A DNA stretch of 64,000 bases from Natrialba sp. SSL1 (GTDB lineage Archaea > Halobacteriota > Halobacteria > Halobacteriales > Natrialbaceae), in contig NZ_MASN01000041.1 in the NCBI RefSeq assembly GCF_001861355.1, forward strand, positions 62,001 through 126,000, in the 5' to 3' direction. Positions 18,694 to 27,302 of the stretch are shown one piece after another; position 1 is the first letter of the stretch; each line of letters begins with the position of its first letter. Below the pieces are notes generated by a model. It was not told where the DNA came from. It worked only from the letters and a program-made list of their open reading frames with translations, and did not search any database. The translations under genes were made by a program, and so were the position numbers.

Positions 18694-19479
18694 CTACTCG
18701 AGGAACGGCTCGATATCCCGCGCCGGGTAGCCGACCACGGTGGTCCCGCCGGCCTCGCGCAGGGCGTCGGTCTGCTCGCGAACGTCGGCCTCGGCCCCGA
18801 CGAGCGCGTAGTCGTTCGCGGCGGCGAGCAACACCTCTCGTGTGCGACCCGTCGCCTGTGAATCCGTCTGCTCGTCGCCGTCTTCCGGCAGCGCCGAGGC
18901 GACCGGCCGCCGGCGAGAGACGTAGTCACCGACGGCGTCGAGAATCTCGTCCTCGTCGTCCGAAAGAACCGTCGGCGCGTAGACGGCGATGTCGCCGTCG
19001 AAACCGGCCGCGCGTAGGGCACGCAGCTCTCGTTCCGTCGAGCGTGAGAGCAGGTCGTACTGGGTCGCGCCCGTCGCCATCGCGATGCGCTCGACGCTTT
19101 CGGTGCCCACCCAGGAGTCCGGGGCGGACTCGAGTGCAGCCCCGAGCCGTGGCGCGACGGCGCGACTGCGTTCGTCGTCGGTCAGGTAGGCGGGGTGGCC
19201 GGCGACGAGGATGCGCTCGACCGCGGACGGCAGTTCGGAGGCGAGCGAGTCGTCGCCGAGCGGGTCGAAGCCGTCGGCTCTGACTGGTGTCGTCAGCAAG
19301 ACCCGTGTGTCGGCTGCGAGGGTCTCGATGATTTCCCGGTCGGGAATGTGTTCGCGGCCCTCGTAGTCGATCGCGATGGTGTCGGCCGGGATGGCCGTTG
19401 CTCGCTCGACGTCGCACTCGGCTGGTTTGAGTGCGATGGCGTCCAGGCCGGCGCGCGAAACGGTACTTGTGGTCAACAT
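18694..19479 (-). CDS. Conserved haloarchaeal hypothetical protein (DUF7388-like)
   Basis: 261 aa with no membrane helix or signal. The start MLTTSTVSRAGLDAIALKPAE and alternating helix/strand pattern (AIDYEGREHIPDREIIETLA, LLTTPVRADGFDPLGDD, GDIAVYAPTVLSDDEDEIL) suggest a TIM-barrel-like fold. I recall similar haloarchaeal proteins filed as DUF7388; this is from memory. Function unknown. Its stop is 69 bp upstream of the creatininase start on the same strand, so it may belong to that transcript. Confidence 0.72.
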   Translation of the reverse strand: MLTTSTVSRAGLDAIALKPAECDVERATAIPADTIAIDYEGREHIPDREIIETLAADTRVLLTTPVRADGFDPLGDDSLASELPSAVERILVAGHPAYLTDDERSRAVAPRLGAALESAPDSWVGTESVERIAMATGATQYDLLSRSTERELRALRAAGFDGDIAVYAPTVLSDDEDEILDAVGDYVSRRRPVASALPEDGDEQTDSQATGRTREVLLAAANDYALVGAEADVREQTDALREAGGTTVVGYPARDIEPFLE

Positions 19480-19801
19480 TGGCGACCACCTCGGGGTGAG
19501 GTGTCGATACTAGTGGGAGTGATTGTGGGTGTCTGACTGCTAGCGATTCGAGACGAAGCGGACGCTCCGTGTGAACGGTGCAACTGAGCAGAAACAGGTC
19601 GACGGCGGCTCCGTGGGCTCCTGTCGCGGGAGCTACTGTGGGTAGAACTACTGGTGCCCGTGCGGAACTCGATCCATCGTCTGTGCGACCATACACCTGC
19701 TGCGAGCGGCGCGCGCAAAAAGCTGACGTTCCCTGCGGTTCTTTCGGCGGGTAACGGAGGCCGACCTCCTTGCGGTTCGTTCAGTGGTCAGAACCGGCGA
19801 C
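19480..19801. other. Intergenic stretch, nothing recognised
   Basis: 322 bp between the start of the DUF7388-like gene and the stop of the NUDIX gene, both on the minus strand, so it should hold the promoter of the former. The 19500-19540 stretch has loose 6-bp periodicity (GTGGGAGTGATTGTGGG). I find no convincing TATA box, RNA gene or short ORF. Confidence 0.5.
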
Positions 19802-20398
19802 CTAGCCTCGCGTACGGTCGTCCGAAACCGGAGCCTCGAACTCGGTCGCTAACTCGAGTAGCTGGACGAGAATCCGGCCCGTCGCGCCCCAGACGGTGGA
19901 GCCGTCGACGTGGAAGTAGTGGACGACGATGTTGCCGTAGTACGGATGCTCTCGCTGCTCGTACTCGTAGTTCTCGGGGTCGAGCAGTCCGGAGAGCGGA
20001 AGGACGACGATCTCGGCGACCTCACTGGCTTGTCGGTCGTACGTCTGGTCGGGGACACGCGCGACAAACGGCGTGACGGCGTACTCGCTGATCGTTCGGA
20101 TATCGTCGAGTTGGCCGACGATTTCGGCGTCTTCCGGATCGAGACCGATCTCCTCGTTGGCCTCTCGAAGTGCGGTGTCGAGGATGGTGTCGTCGACCGA
20201 TTCGGCCCCGCCGCCGGGGAAGCTCATCTGCCCGGGGTGCTCGCCGAGGTGGTCCGCACGGCGGGTGAACAGCAGGTGATCCTCGCCGTCCCGGTCGATG
20301 ACCGGCGCGAGCACCGCGGCGTCGAACCGCTGGTCGTCGATCCCGGTGGGTTCGTGTGCCGCCACCGGATCGAGATCGAAGGTGGGTCGCCGACTCAT
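19802..20398 (-). CDS. NUDIX hydrolase, CoA-pyrophosphatase type
   Basis: 198 aa from the ATG at 20398. The segment GQMSFPGGGAESVDDTILDT is the CoA-specific UPF0035-like start and runs into a NUDIX box, TALREANEEIGLDPEDAE, with the REANEE core intact and D in place of the first Glu. These enzymes cleave CoA or related dinucleotides. It starts 1 bp after the stop of the upstream DUF7109-like gene, so the two form one transcript. Confidence 0.88.
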   Translation of the reverse strand: MSRRPTFDLDPVAAHEPTGIDDQRFDAAVLAPVIDRDGEDHLLFTRRADHLGEHPGQMSFPGGGAESVDDTILDTALREANEEIGLDPEDAEIVGQLDDIRTISEYAVTPFVARVPDQTYDRQASEVAEIVVLPLSGLLDPENYEYEQREHPYYGNIVVHYFHVDGSTVWGATGRILVQLLELATEFEAPVSDDRTRG

Positions 20399-20399
20399 C

Positions 20400-20897
20400 T
20401 CACTCGAGTGCCTCCGAGTCCGAGAGTGCCTCCGAGAGCTCGTCGCGTTCGGCTGCCAGGTCGAGCGGTGCCCAGGCTTCGAGATCGTAGCTGATGTCGA
20501 GAAGCGTCTGGAGTCGGTCCTCGTCGGTATCCGTGAGCGCGCGGTCGACCGCCGTCGCGAACCGGTCGTGTGCGGTCTCGCCGAGTGTGTCCCGATCGGG
20601 ACGGCGGGGTTCGATATCGAGAATGTGGGGTACGTCCTCGGCGTGGTTTGGGACCGTCGGAAACGCCGTCGGACCGGCGACGAGCAGCGGTGCGTCGGCC
20701 TCGCTCGCGTCGCTGTCGTAGCGGACGAGCGCAAACGACGCGAGCGCCTCCTCGATCGCCGTCTCGAGTGCGTCCTCGTCGACGGACTGTCCGTCCGCGC
20801 GGTAGGCGGCCTCCGAGAGGGCGCGCTCGAGTTCCGCGCGCGTCAGCCCGCCGAAGAGGTCGACGACACCGGCCAGTTCGTCGGCGGTCGCGTTCAT
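20400..20897 (-). CDS. Conserved haloarchaeal protein (DUF7109-like)
   Basis: 165 aa from the ATG at 20897, very acidic. It begins MNATADELAGVVDLFGGLTR and contains LVAGPTAFPTVPNHAEDVPH. I recall the family as DUF7109, always short and haloarchaeal; function unknown. It directly precedes the NUDIX hydrolase (1-bp gap), so a shared role in nucleotide housekeeping is possible but only inferred. Confidence 0.75.
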   Translation of the reverse strand: MNATADELAGVVDLFGGLTRAELERALSEAAYRADGQSVDEDALETAIEEALASFALVRYDSDASEADAPLLVAGPTAFPTVPNHAEDVPHILDIEPRRPDRDTLGETAHDRFATAVDRALTDTDEDRLQTLLDISYDLEAWAPLDLAAERDELSEALSDSEALE

Positions 20898-20974
20898 ACG
20901 CGGTGTAACGGGTGGTCCGCAGATAAATATTGATAGCCGGCGTCCCGGTTGCCTGCCGGCAGCCGATCCGCGCG

Positions 20975-22339
20975 TTAGTCGTCCGCACTCGGCTCTGGAC
21001 AGGTGCCGTCGACTCGCCAGGGCCGGGCCGACTCGAGTACTGCCGCCGGTGAGAGTGGTACATCCGTCCACCGAGGCAGTCGCCGGTCTTCCTTCGGCTC
21101 GGAGAGCGCACCGGCGTAGCGCTCCAACTGCGCCCGCTCGCTCGCCGGGTCGTACTCGAGTCCGTTGAACGCTGCGTCCGCGCGGTACTGCTCGACCAGT
21201 TCGTCGCCCGCCGCGAGGTAGCGCTCGGGAAGCGTCTCGTAGTTGGGCTCAACGCCGCCGGACTCGAGTACCGCCAGGAGCGTGGCACCGACTTCGCGGC
21301 TCATCCCTTCGAGGCCGGTGTCGCCGGCGACGGCGCGGTGGTCGTGGACGTGGTGGCCGAGGTCGACCTGCGCGCTGCCGGCGAAGCCGGCGTGCTCGAA
21401 GGCGTCGCCGAGGACGCCGACCTCGAGGCCCCACGACTGCGGGGCGCGGATGCGGCGGGCGAGGGCGGCGGTCATGGCGAACTCGCCGGCCAGGGCGTAG
21501 CGGAAGGCGGTGAGGTACGAGAGGATGGCCGTGTCCGTTTCCTGGTCGTGGCCAGTTGCAACACCGGCACCAGAACTAGCACCGGAACTCCCACCGGCAC
21601 CAGCACCGGAACCGCCACCGGTATCTGCTTCGAGCGCGCGCAACAGCGGCCGGTAGAACAGCCGAAACAGCCGGCCGTAGAGCTTCTCGTCCTCGATACG
21701 CGCGTAGTACCCCTTCACGAATTCGAAGTTCTGGTCCGCCATCGAAAGCGGTGCCAGGAGCCGGCGGACGTGGTCGGCCTCGTAGCTTCGCGCGTCTGCG
21801 TCGTGGACGACGACGTAGTCTGCCGCCTCGGCAGCGGGGCCGAGCGCGAGCCAGACATCACGCCCCTTCCCCGTCTCCGGGCCGTGGGGCAGTCCGGCGT
21901 CGGCCAGTCGCTCCTCGACGGTGGGCGCGTTACACCAAAGGAGCCGGATCGGCAACGAGAAGCCACTGAGCCACTCGCGAAACGCATCGATTCGGTCCGG
22001 AGCGGTGCGAACGGGAACGAAGACGGCGGCGGGCGCAGGCGAGAGGGACTCGAGTTCGGCGAGCACGCGCTCGGCGGCGGGGCTCTCGTGTTCGCGGCCG
22101 GCCATCGGGACGATAACGGCCGTCTCGCGGATGTGTGCGCCGAGATCGAATGCAGGGGTGGTGGTGTCGGGCGCGGCAGCGACGGGGCGTTGGCGCTCGT
22201 CTTCGCCGGTTGCGGTGACGGCGTCGGTGGCGGTATCGATGTCTGCGCCGCCGCCATCCTCGCCTGCCGTCTCCGTGTGGTGTCCGCGGAGGGCGCGGAA
22301 GTCGTGAAGCGTCGCGATCCGCTCCTGGACGTACTCCAT
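20975..22339 (-). CDS. Family 2-like glycosyltransferase (glucosyl/mannosyl-3-phosphoglycerate synthase-like)
   Basis: 454 aa from the ATG at 22339. The nucleotide-sugar metal motif appears as DYVVVHDADARSYEADHVRR, followed by NFEFVKGYYARIEDEKLYGR and RLFYRPLLRAL, which resemble GpgS/MpgS enzymes that make compatible-solute precursors. A Gly/Ser/Ala-rich loop of about 25 residues (6-bp DNA repeats at 21565-21625) is inserted after the RLFYRPLLRAL segment. C-terminal residues EVGVLGDAFEHAGFAGSAQV fit the same family. The donor and acceptor are inferred only by resemblance. Confidence 0.8.
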   Translation of the reverse strand: MEYVQERIATLHDFRALRGHHTETAGEDGGGADIDTATDAVTATGEDERQRPVAAAPDTTTPAFDLGAHIRETAVIVPMAGREHESPAAERVLAELESLSPAPAAVFVPVRTAPDRIDAFREWLSGFSLPIRLLWCNAPTVEERLADAGLPHGPETGKGRDVWLALGPAAEAADYVVVHDADARSYEADHVRRLLAPLSMADQNFEFVKGYYARIEDEKLYGRLFRLFYRPLLRALEADTGGGSGAGAGGSSGASSGAGVATGHDQETDTAILSYLTAFRYALAGEFAMTAALARRIRAPQSWGLEVGVLGDAFEHAGFAGSAQVDLGHHVHDHRAVAGDTGLEGMSREVGATLLAVLESGGVEPNYETLPERYLAAGDELVEQYRADAAFNGLEYDPASERAQLERYAGALSEPKEDRRLPRWTDVPLSPAAVLESARPWRVDGTCPEPSADD

Positions 22340-22511
22340 CGGTAGAGTGTTCGAGCGGATCGGTAAAACGGCCACGACTCGCCGGCTGTCGTGGTATCCC
22401 ATAACATGTTCCTGTCGAGACAGATATCGGGGGAGATACCCCCCTGAGAGGGCAATTATGTCAACGGCAAAGCCCCGGTCTTTTTCATCTAGACCTTCCA
22501 AAGCAGTGAAC

Positions 22512-22682
22512 ATGAAATCTGTCCGAAAGGCACTTCGAGAGGGCGAACTCGACAAAGACACCTACGATCGACTCGTCTGCAACGAGTGCGAGAAGCCGCT
22601 GAAGACCGAGAACGACCCGGACCAGATCAAGACGGTTCGGATCTGTCCCGAGTGCGCTGCCGAGTGGAAAGAGATCCGGTAA
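22512..22682 (+). CDS. HVO_0758-family zinc-finger microprotein
   Basis: 56 aa with two Cys pairs, LVCNECEKPL and RICPECAAEWKEIR, which would bind one zinc ion. The start MKSVRKALREGELDKDTYDR matches the small haloarchaeal family typified by HVO_0758 as I recall it. The ORF listed from 22347 is a spurious upstream extension. It diverges from the glycosyltransferase; the 172-bp gap between them holds a weak AT-rich run near 22450-22460. Confidence 0.85.
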   Translation: MKSVRKALREGELDKDTYDRLVCNECEKPLKTENDPDQIKTVRICPECAAEWKEIR

Positions 22683-22891
22683 GAAGAGCGCAGAGCACCG
22701 GAGCAAGGCGACCACGACTGCCTCCGTTCACTCTCCGCACTCTCCGCCGCCTCGACGTGTTCGTCCACTATTCACCGTCACTCTGACACACGTCGCGACA
22801 CAGTGGAACTGTCGCGAGGACCATACGAGCCATCGCCGGGACACCGTTTTTGTCACCGACCGTTGGACGTTCGCGTGACGCAGATCCCATC

Positions 22892-23977
22892 GTGAGCTAC
22901 GACCATCTTCGCGACCGCCTCGCCGAGTTCGACCGCGACGAGTCCGACTCGAACCGAATCGTCTCGCTCCCCGACGGCAGTATCGACCGCCGCTACGCCG
23001 TCGACGGCGACGACGGCGCGCGCATCGACACCCCCGCCGAGCTCGGTCGCCAACTCGAGTCCAACCGAGAAACGTTCCCGCTCACGCCGGTCGATACCCG
23101 GCCGGGCGGACAGGCGACGAACGCGGCCCAGCAGATCCACGCACTCGGCGAGGACGCGACGCTCGTCGGCTACCTCGATCATCCGATCTTCGAGGCACTC
23201 GAGTTCGAGACGTATTCGATGGGGACGCCGGCCGTGATCAACGTCTTCGCGTTCGACGATAGCGAGGTACTCCTTCCGGAACCGGGGCCGACCGACGACT
23301 GGTCGATCGACGCACTCGATACGGTCATCGACTGGGAACGGGTCGTCGGTGCGGACGCGCTGTGCTGTGTCAACTGGGTGTCCGTCCGCGGGCAGACTGA
23401 CGTGTTCGATCGGTTACGGACGAACCCTCCTTCACCGTCGTCCCCTGCCACGCTTCCGATCGTGGTCGATCCCGGTGCGCTCGGGATTCCTGACGACGGA
23501 GCAGTCTCGGACTTTTTTGAGACGCTCTCAGAAACTGATGCGGTCGATTCGCTCGCGGTTGTCCTGAACGTCAACCCACAGGAGTTCGACCGGACAGCTG
23601 CGGTGCTCGGTATCGACGCGGACGGGTCGGGCGAGTCAGTTCGAGAGCGTCTCGCAGCTGTACGGACCGAACTCGGCGTGACCGCAGTCGTCGTGCACGG
23701 TTCGGAGGCGGCGCACGCGGCGACGGCGGACGACGCTGTCACGGTCCCGATGGTCGAGATCGACGACCCGTCGGACACGACGGGCGCGGGTGATCGGTTT
23801 AGCGGGGCGCTGGCCTGTGCCCTCGCTCGTGGGTGGGCGTGGGAGACCGCGCTCGCACTGGGAAACGCCTGTGCAGCGCACTTCGTCGAGACGGCGGCGA
23901 CGCCGACGCCGGATCAGTTACGGACGTTTCTCGAGAATCGAGCCGAATCTCGCAGCGGCGGAGAAATACGGGACTGA
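22892..23977 (+). CDS. PfkB-family carbohydrate/nucleoside kinase
   Basis: 361 aa from a GTG at 22892; an upstream TTG at 22850 is less likely. PfkB signatures: VDTRPGGQATNAAQQIHALG (signature 1 region) and DDPSDTTGAGDRFSGALACA with the catalytic Asp and anion hole (signature 2). Substrate class (ribokinase, ADP-sugar or 2-keto sugar) cannot be settled. The stop codon sits inside the 5-bp repeat array that follows. Confidence 0.88.
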   Translation: MSYDHLRDRLAEFDRDESDSNRIVSLPDGSIDRRYAVDGDDGARIDTPAELGRQLESNRETFPLTPVDTRPGGQATNAAQQIHALGEDATLVGYLDHPIFEALEFETYSMGTPAVINVFAFDDSEVLLPEPGPTDDWSIDALDTVIDWERVVGADALCCVNWVSVRGQTDVFDRLRTNPPSPSSPATLPIVVDPGALGIPDDGAVSDFFETLSETDAVDSLAVVLNVNPQEFDRTAAVLGIDADGSGESVRERLAAVRTELGVTAVVVHGSEAAHAATADDAVTVPMVEIDDPSDTTGAGDRFSGALACALARGWAWETALALGNACAAHFVETAATPTPDQLRTFLENRAESRSGGEIRD

Positions 23978-24026
23978 TCTGATCAGGGCTGACCTGATCT
24001 GACCCAATCTGATCGGGACTGATCTG
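23972..24026. repeat. 5-bp tandem array at the end of the PfkB gene
   Basis: Eleven consecutive pentamers in register, consensus ATCTG (units such as GACTG, ATCTG, ATCAG, ACCTG, ATCGG). It starts at the PfkB stop codon and fills the 59-bp gap to the convergent DHH gene. TGATC cores make it rich in overlapping inverted repeats, so a bidirectional terminator role is possible. Confidence 0.65.
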
Positions 24027-24036
24027 GAATCGTTGG

Positions 24037-25236
24037 TCAGCGCTCGCCGGAGAGCGCTGCAAACAGTCGTTCCTCGAACTCGGCTTTGTCGACGCCGTCG
24101 GAGGGACCGAGCCCCCGCATGTGGTCCACCGAGATCTGGCCGCCGCCCATCCGCGCGTGACCGCCGGCGTTCGCCATCGGGATGTCGTTCACCGCGTGGC
24201 GCAGCGTTTCGCCCATGTGGACGCGGTCGTCGCGCGACCGACCCGAAAGGTGAATCGTGCCGTCGTTCTCGCCGTAGACGACGACGGCGGTGACACCCTC
24301 TAAGTGCATCAACTCGTCCGCAGCCTGTGGGATCGCGTCGGTGTTCGAAATCGACCCGACATCACAGATCGCGAACGGCCCCTCGATTCGCTTCTCGGTG
24401 ATCGCCGTCGCCTTGATCTGCAACACGTCGTCGCTGACCTGTGGATTCGCGATTCGCTCCAGGAGGTCCTCGTCGATCTCCGAGAAGAGGTACGCGCAGG
24501 CGTCGAACTCGGCTCGTGAGCAGCCGTTGGTCAGGTGGTCCGTATCGGACTGGATGCCGTAGAGCAGTCCGGTTGCCAGTTCGGCCGTGAGTGTGAGTCC
24601 GTCCTCCTCGTCAGCCTCGGTGACGGCCCCGAGTTCCTCGAGATACTCGACGATGATCGTCGACGCCGCGCCGTACTCCGTGCGCACGTCGGTGAACTTC
24701 GTCCCCGTGCCGTTGCCGGGGTGGTGGTCCACGACGGCGACTGGCTCGACCGTCTGGGCACCGGTAAAGCCACGCGCCGTGTTGTGGTCGACCAGCACAA
24801 CGGCGTCGCTCGCGAGTTCCGAACCCGAGGCGATCTGATCGACCTCGAGTCCCAGTACGGTCCGGAAGGCCCTGTTTTCCTGATGGCGGATCTCGCCGGG
24901 GTACTGCAGTGTTGTCTCCGTCCCTACATCGTCCGCGATAGCGGCGACCCCCATCGCACACGCCATCGCATCCGGGTCGGGATTCGGGTGCATCAACACC
25001 GTCACGTCGTCGTACTCTGCGAGCACGCGCTGGAGTCGAACGCCGGGCGGGCGGCGAAACCAGCGAACGATCCACCAGCCACCGAGGCCGAGGCCGGCGA
25101 TGGCGAGAATGAGCAACGAGAGGACCAGCGGATCGAGCGCTTCGAGCGAATCGATAGCGCTTTCGATAGCTGCGACCGGCCGCTCTGTTGCCGCCTCGAC
25201 GACCCCCATCTCCGTCGAGGCGTGCTGAACGTCCAT
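24037..25236 (-). CDS. Membrane-anchored DHH/DHHA1 phosphoesterase
   Basis: 399 aa from the ATG at 25236. A membrane helix lies near residues 38-60 (LVLSLLILAIAGLGLGGWWI). Catalytic motifs follow: HPNPDPDAMACAMGV, VVLVDHNTARG and VAVVDHHPGN, and the DHHA1 C-terminus with GGHARMGGGQI. The family covers NrnA-type nanoRNases, PAP phosphatases and cyclic-dinucleotide phosphodiesterases. Membrane anchoring recalls GdpP-type enzymes but there is no GGDEF or PAS region. Which substrate it uses is open. Confidence 0.88.
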   Translation of the reverse strand: MDVQHASTEMGVVEAATERPVAAIESAIDSLEALDPLVLSLLILAIAGLGLGGWWIVRWFRRPPGVRLQRVLAEYDDVTVLMHPNPDPDAMACAMGVAAIADDVGTETTLQYPGEIRHQENRAFRTVLGLEVDQIASGSELASDAVVLVDHNTARGFTGAQTVEPVAVVDHHPGNGTGTKFTDVRTEYGAASTIIVEYLEELGAVTEADEEDGLTLTAELATGLLYGIQSDTDHLTNGCSRAEFDACAYLFSEIDEDLLERIANPQVSDDVLQIKATAITEKRIEGPFAICDVGSISNTDAIPQAADELMHLEGVTAVVVYGENDGTIHLSGRSRDDRVHMGETLRHAVNDIPMANAGGHARMGGGQISVDHMRGLGPSDGVDKAEFEERLFAALSGER

Positions 25237-25416
25237 ACCGGACACTCAAATTCAACAACCAAGAAATTTCCCCTGATCGTGAGGGTTCGCCGATCGTCGT
25301 CACAACGAGGTGTCGCGCGTGGATCGCGTCAATGGGACACTGAACGCAGTATGGGCTGGATTGACTGCGTGGCGAACTCAGGCTTGGCAGTTATCCGCGT
25401 CCGAATCGAACCGCCC

Positions 25417-25647
25417 ATGATGGACATTCCCACAGATCGGCTCCTCATCATGCTCGTCGTTGCGACCGGCTTCGCCATCGTCACCGGCGGCTGGGCGGCC
25501 GCGCTGGTGCAAGCCGAAATGAGCGGCATCGAAGAAATCGGACTCCGTGTCGGTATCGGTGCGCTGTTCTTCGCCGTCCTGCTCGGGTTCTGGTACGTGT
25601 TCACCCAGGTTGACAGGGATCACGACCCAGAGCGCGAGTCGACGTGA
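25417..25647 (+). CDS. Small two-helix membrane protein
   Basis: 76 aa (ATG at 25417; a second ATG follows at once). Two hydrophobic helices are visible: LLIMLVVATGFAIVTGGWAA and LRVGIGALFFAVLLGFWYVF, with a charged C-terminus DRDHDPEREST. Composition and length match small haloarchaeal membrane proteins of unknown function. It ends 3 bp from the stop of the convergent epimerase gene. Confidence 0.65.
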   Translation: MMDIPTDRLLIMLVVATGFAIVTGGWAAALVQAEMSGIEEIGLRVGIGALFFAVLLGFWYVFTQVDRDHDPEREST

Positions 25648-25650
25648 CCG

Positions 25651-26553
25651 CTACGATTCGCCGTCACGGACCGATTCGATCGCCGCCCGGTATCCCTCAC
25701 GGAACGTCGGGTAGCGCAACTCGTATCCCAGCTCGCGCAACCGATCGTTCGCACAGCGCTTGCTCGTCAGAATCCGTCGCTGTGCCGGCTCCGAGAGATC
25801 GTCGTCCGCCAGTCGCTCCGCTTTCGTCTGCTTTGGCGGGTGCTCGCGTCCACACTCGTCCGCCAGCCAGTCCGCAAAGGCCCACTTCTCGGCCGGTTCG
25901 TCGTCGACGACCTGCACGACCTCTCCGCGGCCCAGCTCCTCCTCGAGTAGGTATCGAACTGCGCCCGCGGCGTCGTCGCGATGGACCATGTTCAGATAGC
26001 CCTCCGTCACCGGTCCTTCGAGATAGCGCTGCAGCCGGTACCGGTCCGGTCCGTAGAGGCCAGCGTAGCGCGCGACCGTGCCGTCCATCCCGAACTCGGC
26101 GGGGTACTCGAGTGTAATCCGCTCTGCCTCGGCGAGCACTTCGGTCTTGGGCGTCGTGGGTTCGATTGGGGTCTCGGCGTCGACCCAGTCGCCGTCGTGG
26201 TCGCCGTGGACGCCGGTGGAGGAGGTGTATATGAGTCGGTCGGGCTGTGATGGTGAGTCGCGCTCGCCGAAGGCTTCGATGGCGGTTCGAAGGCCGTCGA
26301 CGTAGATTTCTCGTGCGGCGTCGGCCCCACGGCCGCCGCTGCTGGCGGCGAAGACGATGGCGTCGACATCTGGGACTGTCTGGAGGTCGTCGCGGTCGGT
26401 GACGTCTGCCTGGACGGCGTCGAAACCGGCGGCTTCGATTGCGGCGATGCCGTCGTCCGAGCGGCGGACGCCGATCGGGTGGTGTCCGTTGGCGCTGAGC
26501 TGGCGGCCGAGCTCGAGGCCGACGTAGCCACAGCCGAGGAGTGCAACTCGCAT
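25651..26553 (-). CDS. NAD(P)-dependent epimerase/reductase (SDR-like, YeeZ type)
   Basis: 300 aa from the ATG at 26553 (MRVALLGCGYVGLELGRQLS, Rossmann GxGxxG); an ATG two codons earlier is equivalent. The central part has AIVFAASSGGRGADAAREIY and DRLIYTSSTGVHGDHDGDWV, typical of extended SDRs related to YeeZ/GalE. The usual YxxxK is not obvious, which is common in this branch. The ORF continues open upstream only because the 6-bp repeat array is open in that frame. Confidence 0.82.
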   Translation of the reverse strand: MRVALLGCGYVGLELGRQLSANGHHPIGVRRSDDGIAAIEAAGFDAVQADVTDRDDLQTVPDVDAIVFAASSGGRGADAAREIYVDGLRTAIEAFGERDSPSQPDRLIYTSSTGVHGDHDGDWVDAETPIEPTTPKTEVLAEAERITLEYPAEFGMDGTVARYAGLYGPDRYRLQRYLEGPVTEGYLNMVHRDDAAGAVRYLLEEELGRGEVVQVVDDEPAEKWAFADWLADECGREHPPKQTKAERLADDDLSEPAQRRILTSKRCANDRLRELGYELRYPTFREGYRAAIESVRDGES

Positions 26554-26590
26554 AGTCATAGTTGCAGGTCGCGTGCGCGAGGCAATAACG

Positions 26591-26704
26591 ACACCGGAGC
26601 CGGTGGCGAGGTCAGAGTCGGTGTCGGAGTCAGAGTCAGAACTGGAGCCGGAGTCAGAGTCAGAACTGGAGCCGGAGTCAGAGTCGGAACCGGATGCAGG
26701 TGCC
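26591..26704. repeat. 6-bp tandem array with a nested 24-bp repeat
   Basis: About nineteen hexamers in register, consensus GAGTCG/GAGCCG. Within it a 24-bp unit (GAGTCA, GAGTCA, GAACTG, GAGCCG) is repeated exactly at 26627-26650 and 26651-26674, with a third partial copy to 26693. The array lies in the gap between the epimerase start and the DUF5791-like stop, and would encode Ser/Asp or Glu/Ser repeats if read. Confidence 0.75.
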
Positions 26705-26738
26705 GATATTTGTACCAACAGTGAACGCACACAGCCGC

Positions 26739-27164
26739 TTACGGCGCGCTGTCGACGATCGCGTGCTGTAAGTGGACGTACTCTCCGAAACTCATCGGGG
26801 CACGGCGTTCGATCTTCTGCTGAATCTCCTTTGCGTCCATATCGATTGCGAGTTCGCCCTCGACTGCGTCCACGTCGAGCACGGCCGTCGTCATCCCGAG
26901 CAACAGATGCTCGCACGCGATTTCGACGATCGTCTCGGCGTCCGGTTCACCCTCTGTCTGGGACTGAATCTGGGCCGCCTCCTCGAGTGTAAGGTCTGCG
27001 ACGGTGTCGGCGTCGAGGGAGTCGAGTGTCTCGGCATCCAGATCGGTTTCGTCGGCGACGGCGGCCGTGCCGTGCTGGTCGACGACGCTGGCGAAGTCGG
27101 CGGCATACTCCGCTCGCAGATCCGCGGGCGAGTCGGGGACGGCCGTGCGCTGTTCGTAGAACAT
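26739..27164 (-). CDS. DUF5791-like haloarchaeal protein
   Basis: 141 aa from the ATG at 27164, highly acidic. It begins MFYEQRTAVPDSPADLRAEY and contains DADTVADLTLEEAAQIQ and MDAKEIQQKIERRAPMSFGE. I recall this family as DUF5791, found near cetZ in other haloarchaea. It looks helical, with no membrane segment. It diverges from the CetZ gene with 138 bp between starts. Function unknown. Confidence 0.75.
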   Translation of the reverse strand: MFYEQRTAVPDSPADLRAEYAADFASVVDQHGTAAVADETDLDAETLDSLDADTVADLTLEEAAQIQSQTEGEPDAETIVEIACEHLLLGMTTAVLDVDAVEGELAIDMDAKEIQQKIERRAPMSFGEYVHLQHAIVDSAP

Positions 27165-27302
27165 ATCGGGAGTGACAGCGGGTGGCCACAAGTGGGTTAT
27201 CATCCGTGTCGAGAGTCAATGGTGTGTTCGTGTCGCTCACTGTCACGAGCAACTGGTACGCACACCGGAACGTTCAACACCTTGCACTCACACGGTAGCG
27301 GT

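Noticed and set aside
26772-27302. Long N-terminal extension of the second CetZ ORF
   Set aside because: Antisense to the DUF5791-like gene; the ATG at 27303 gives a normal CetZ N-terminus.
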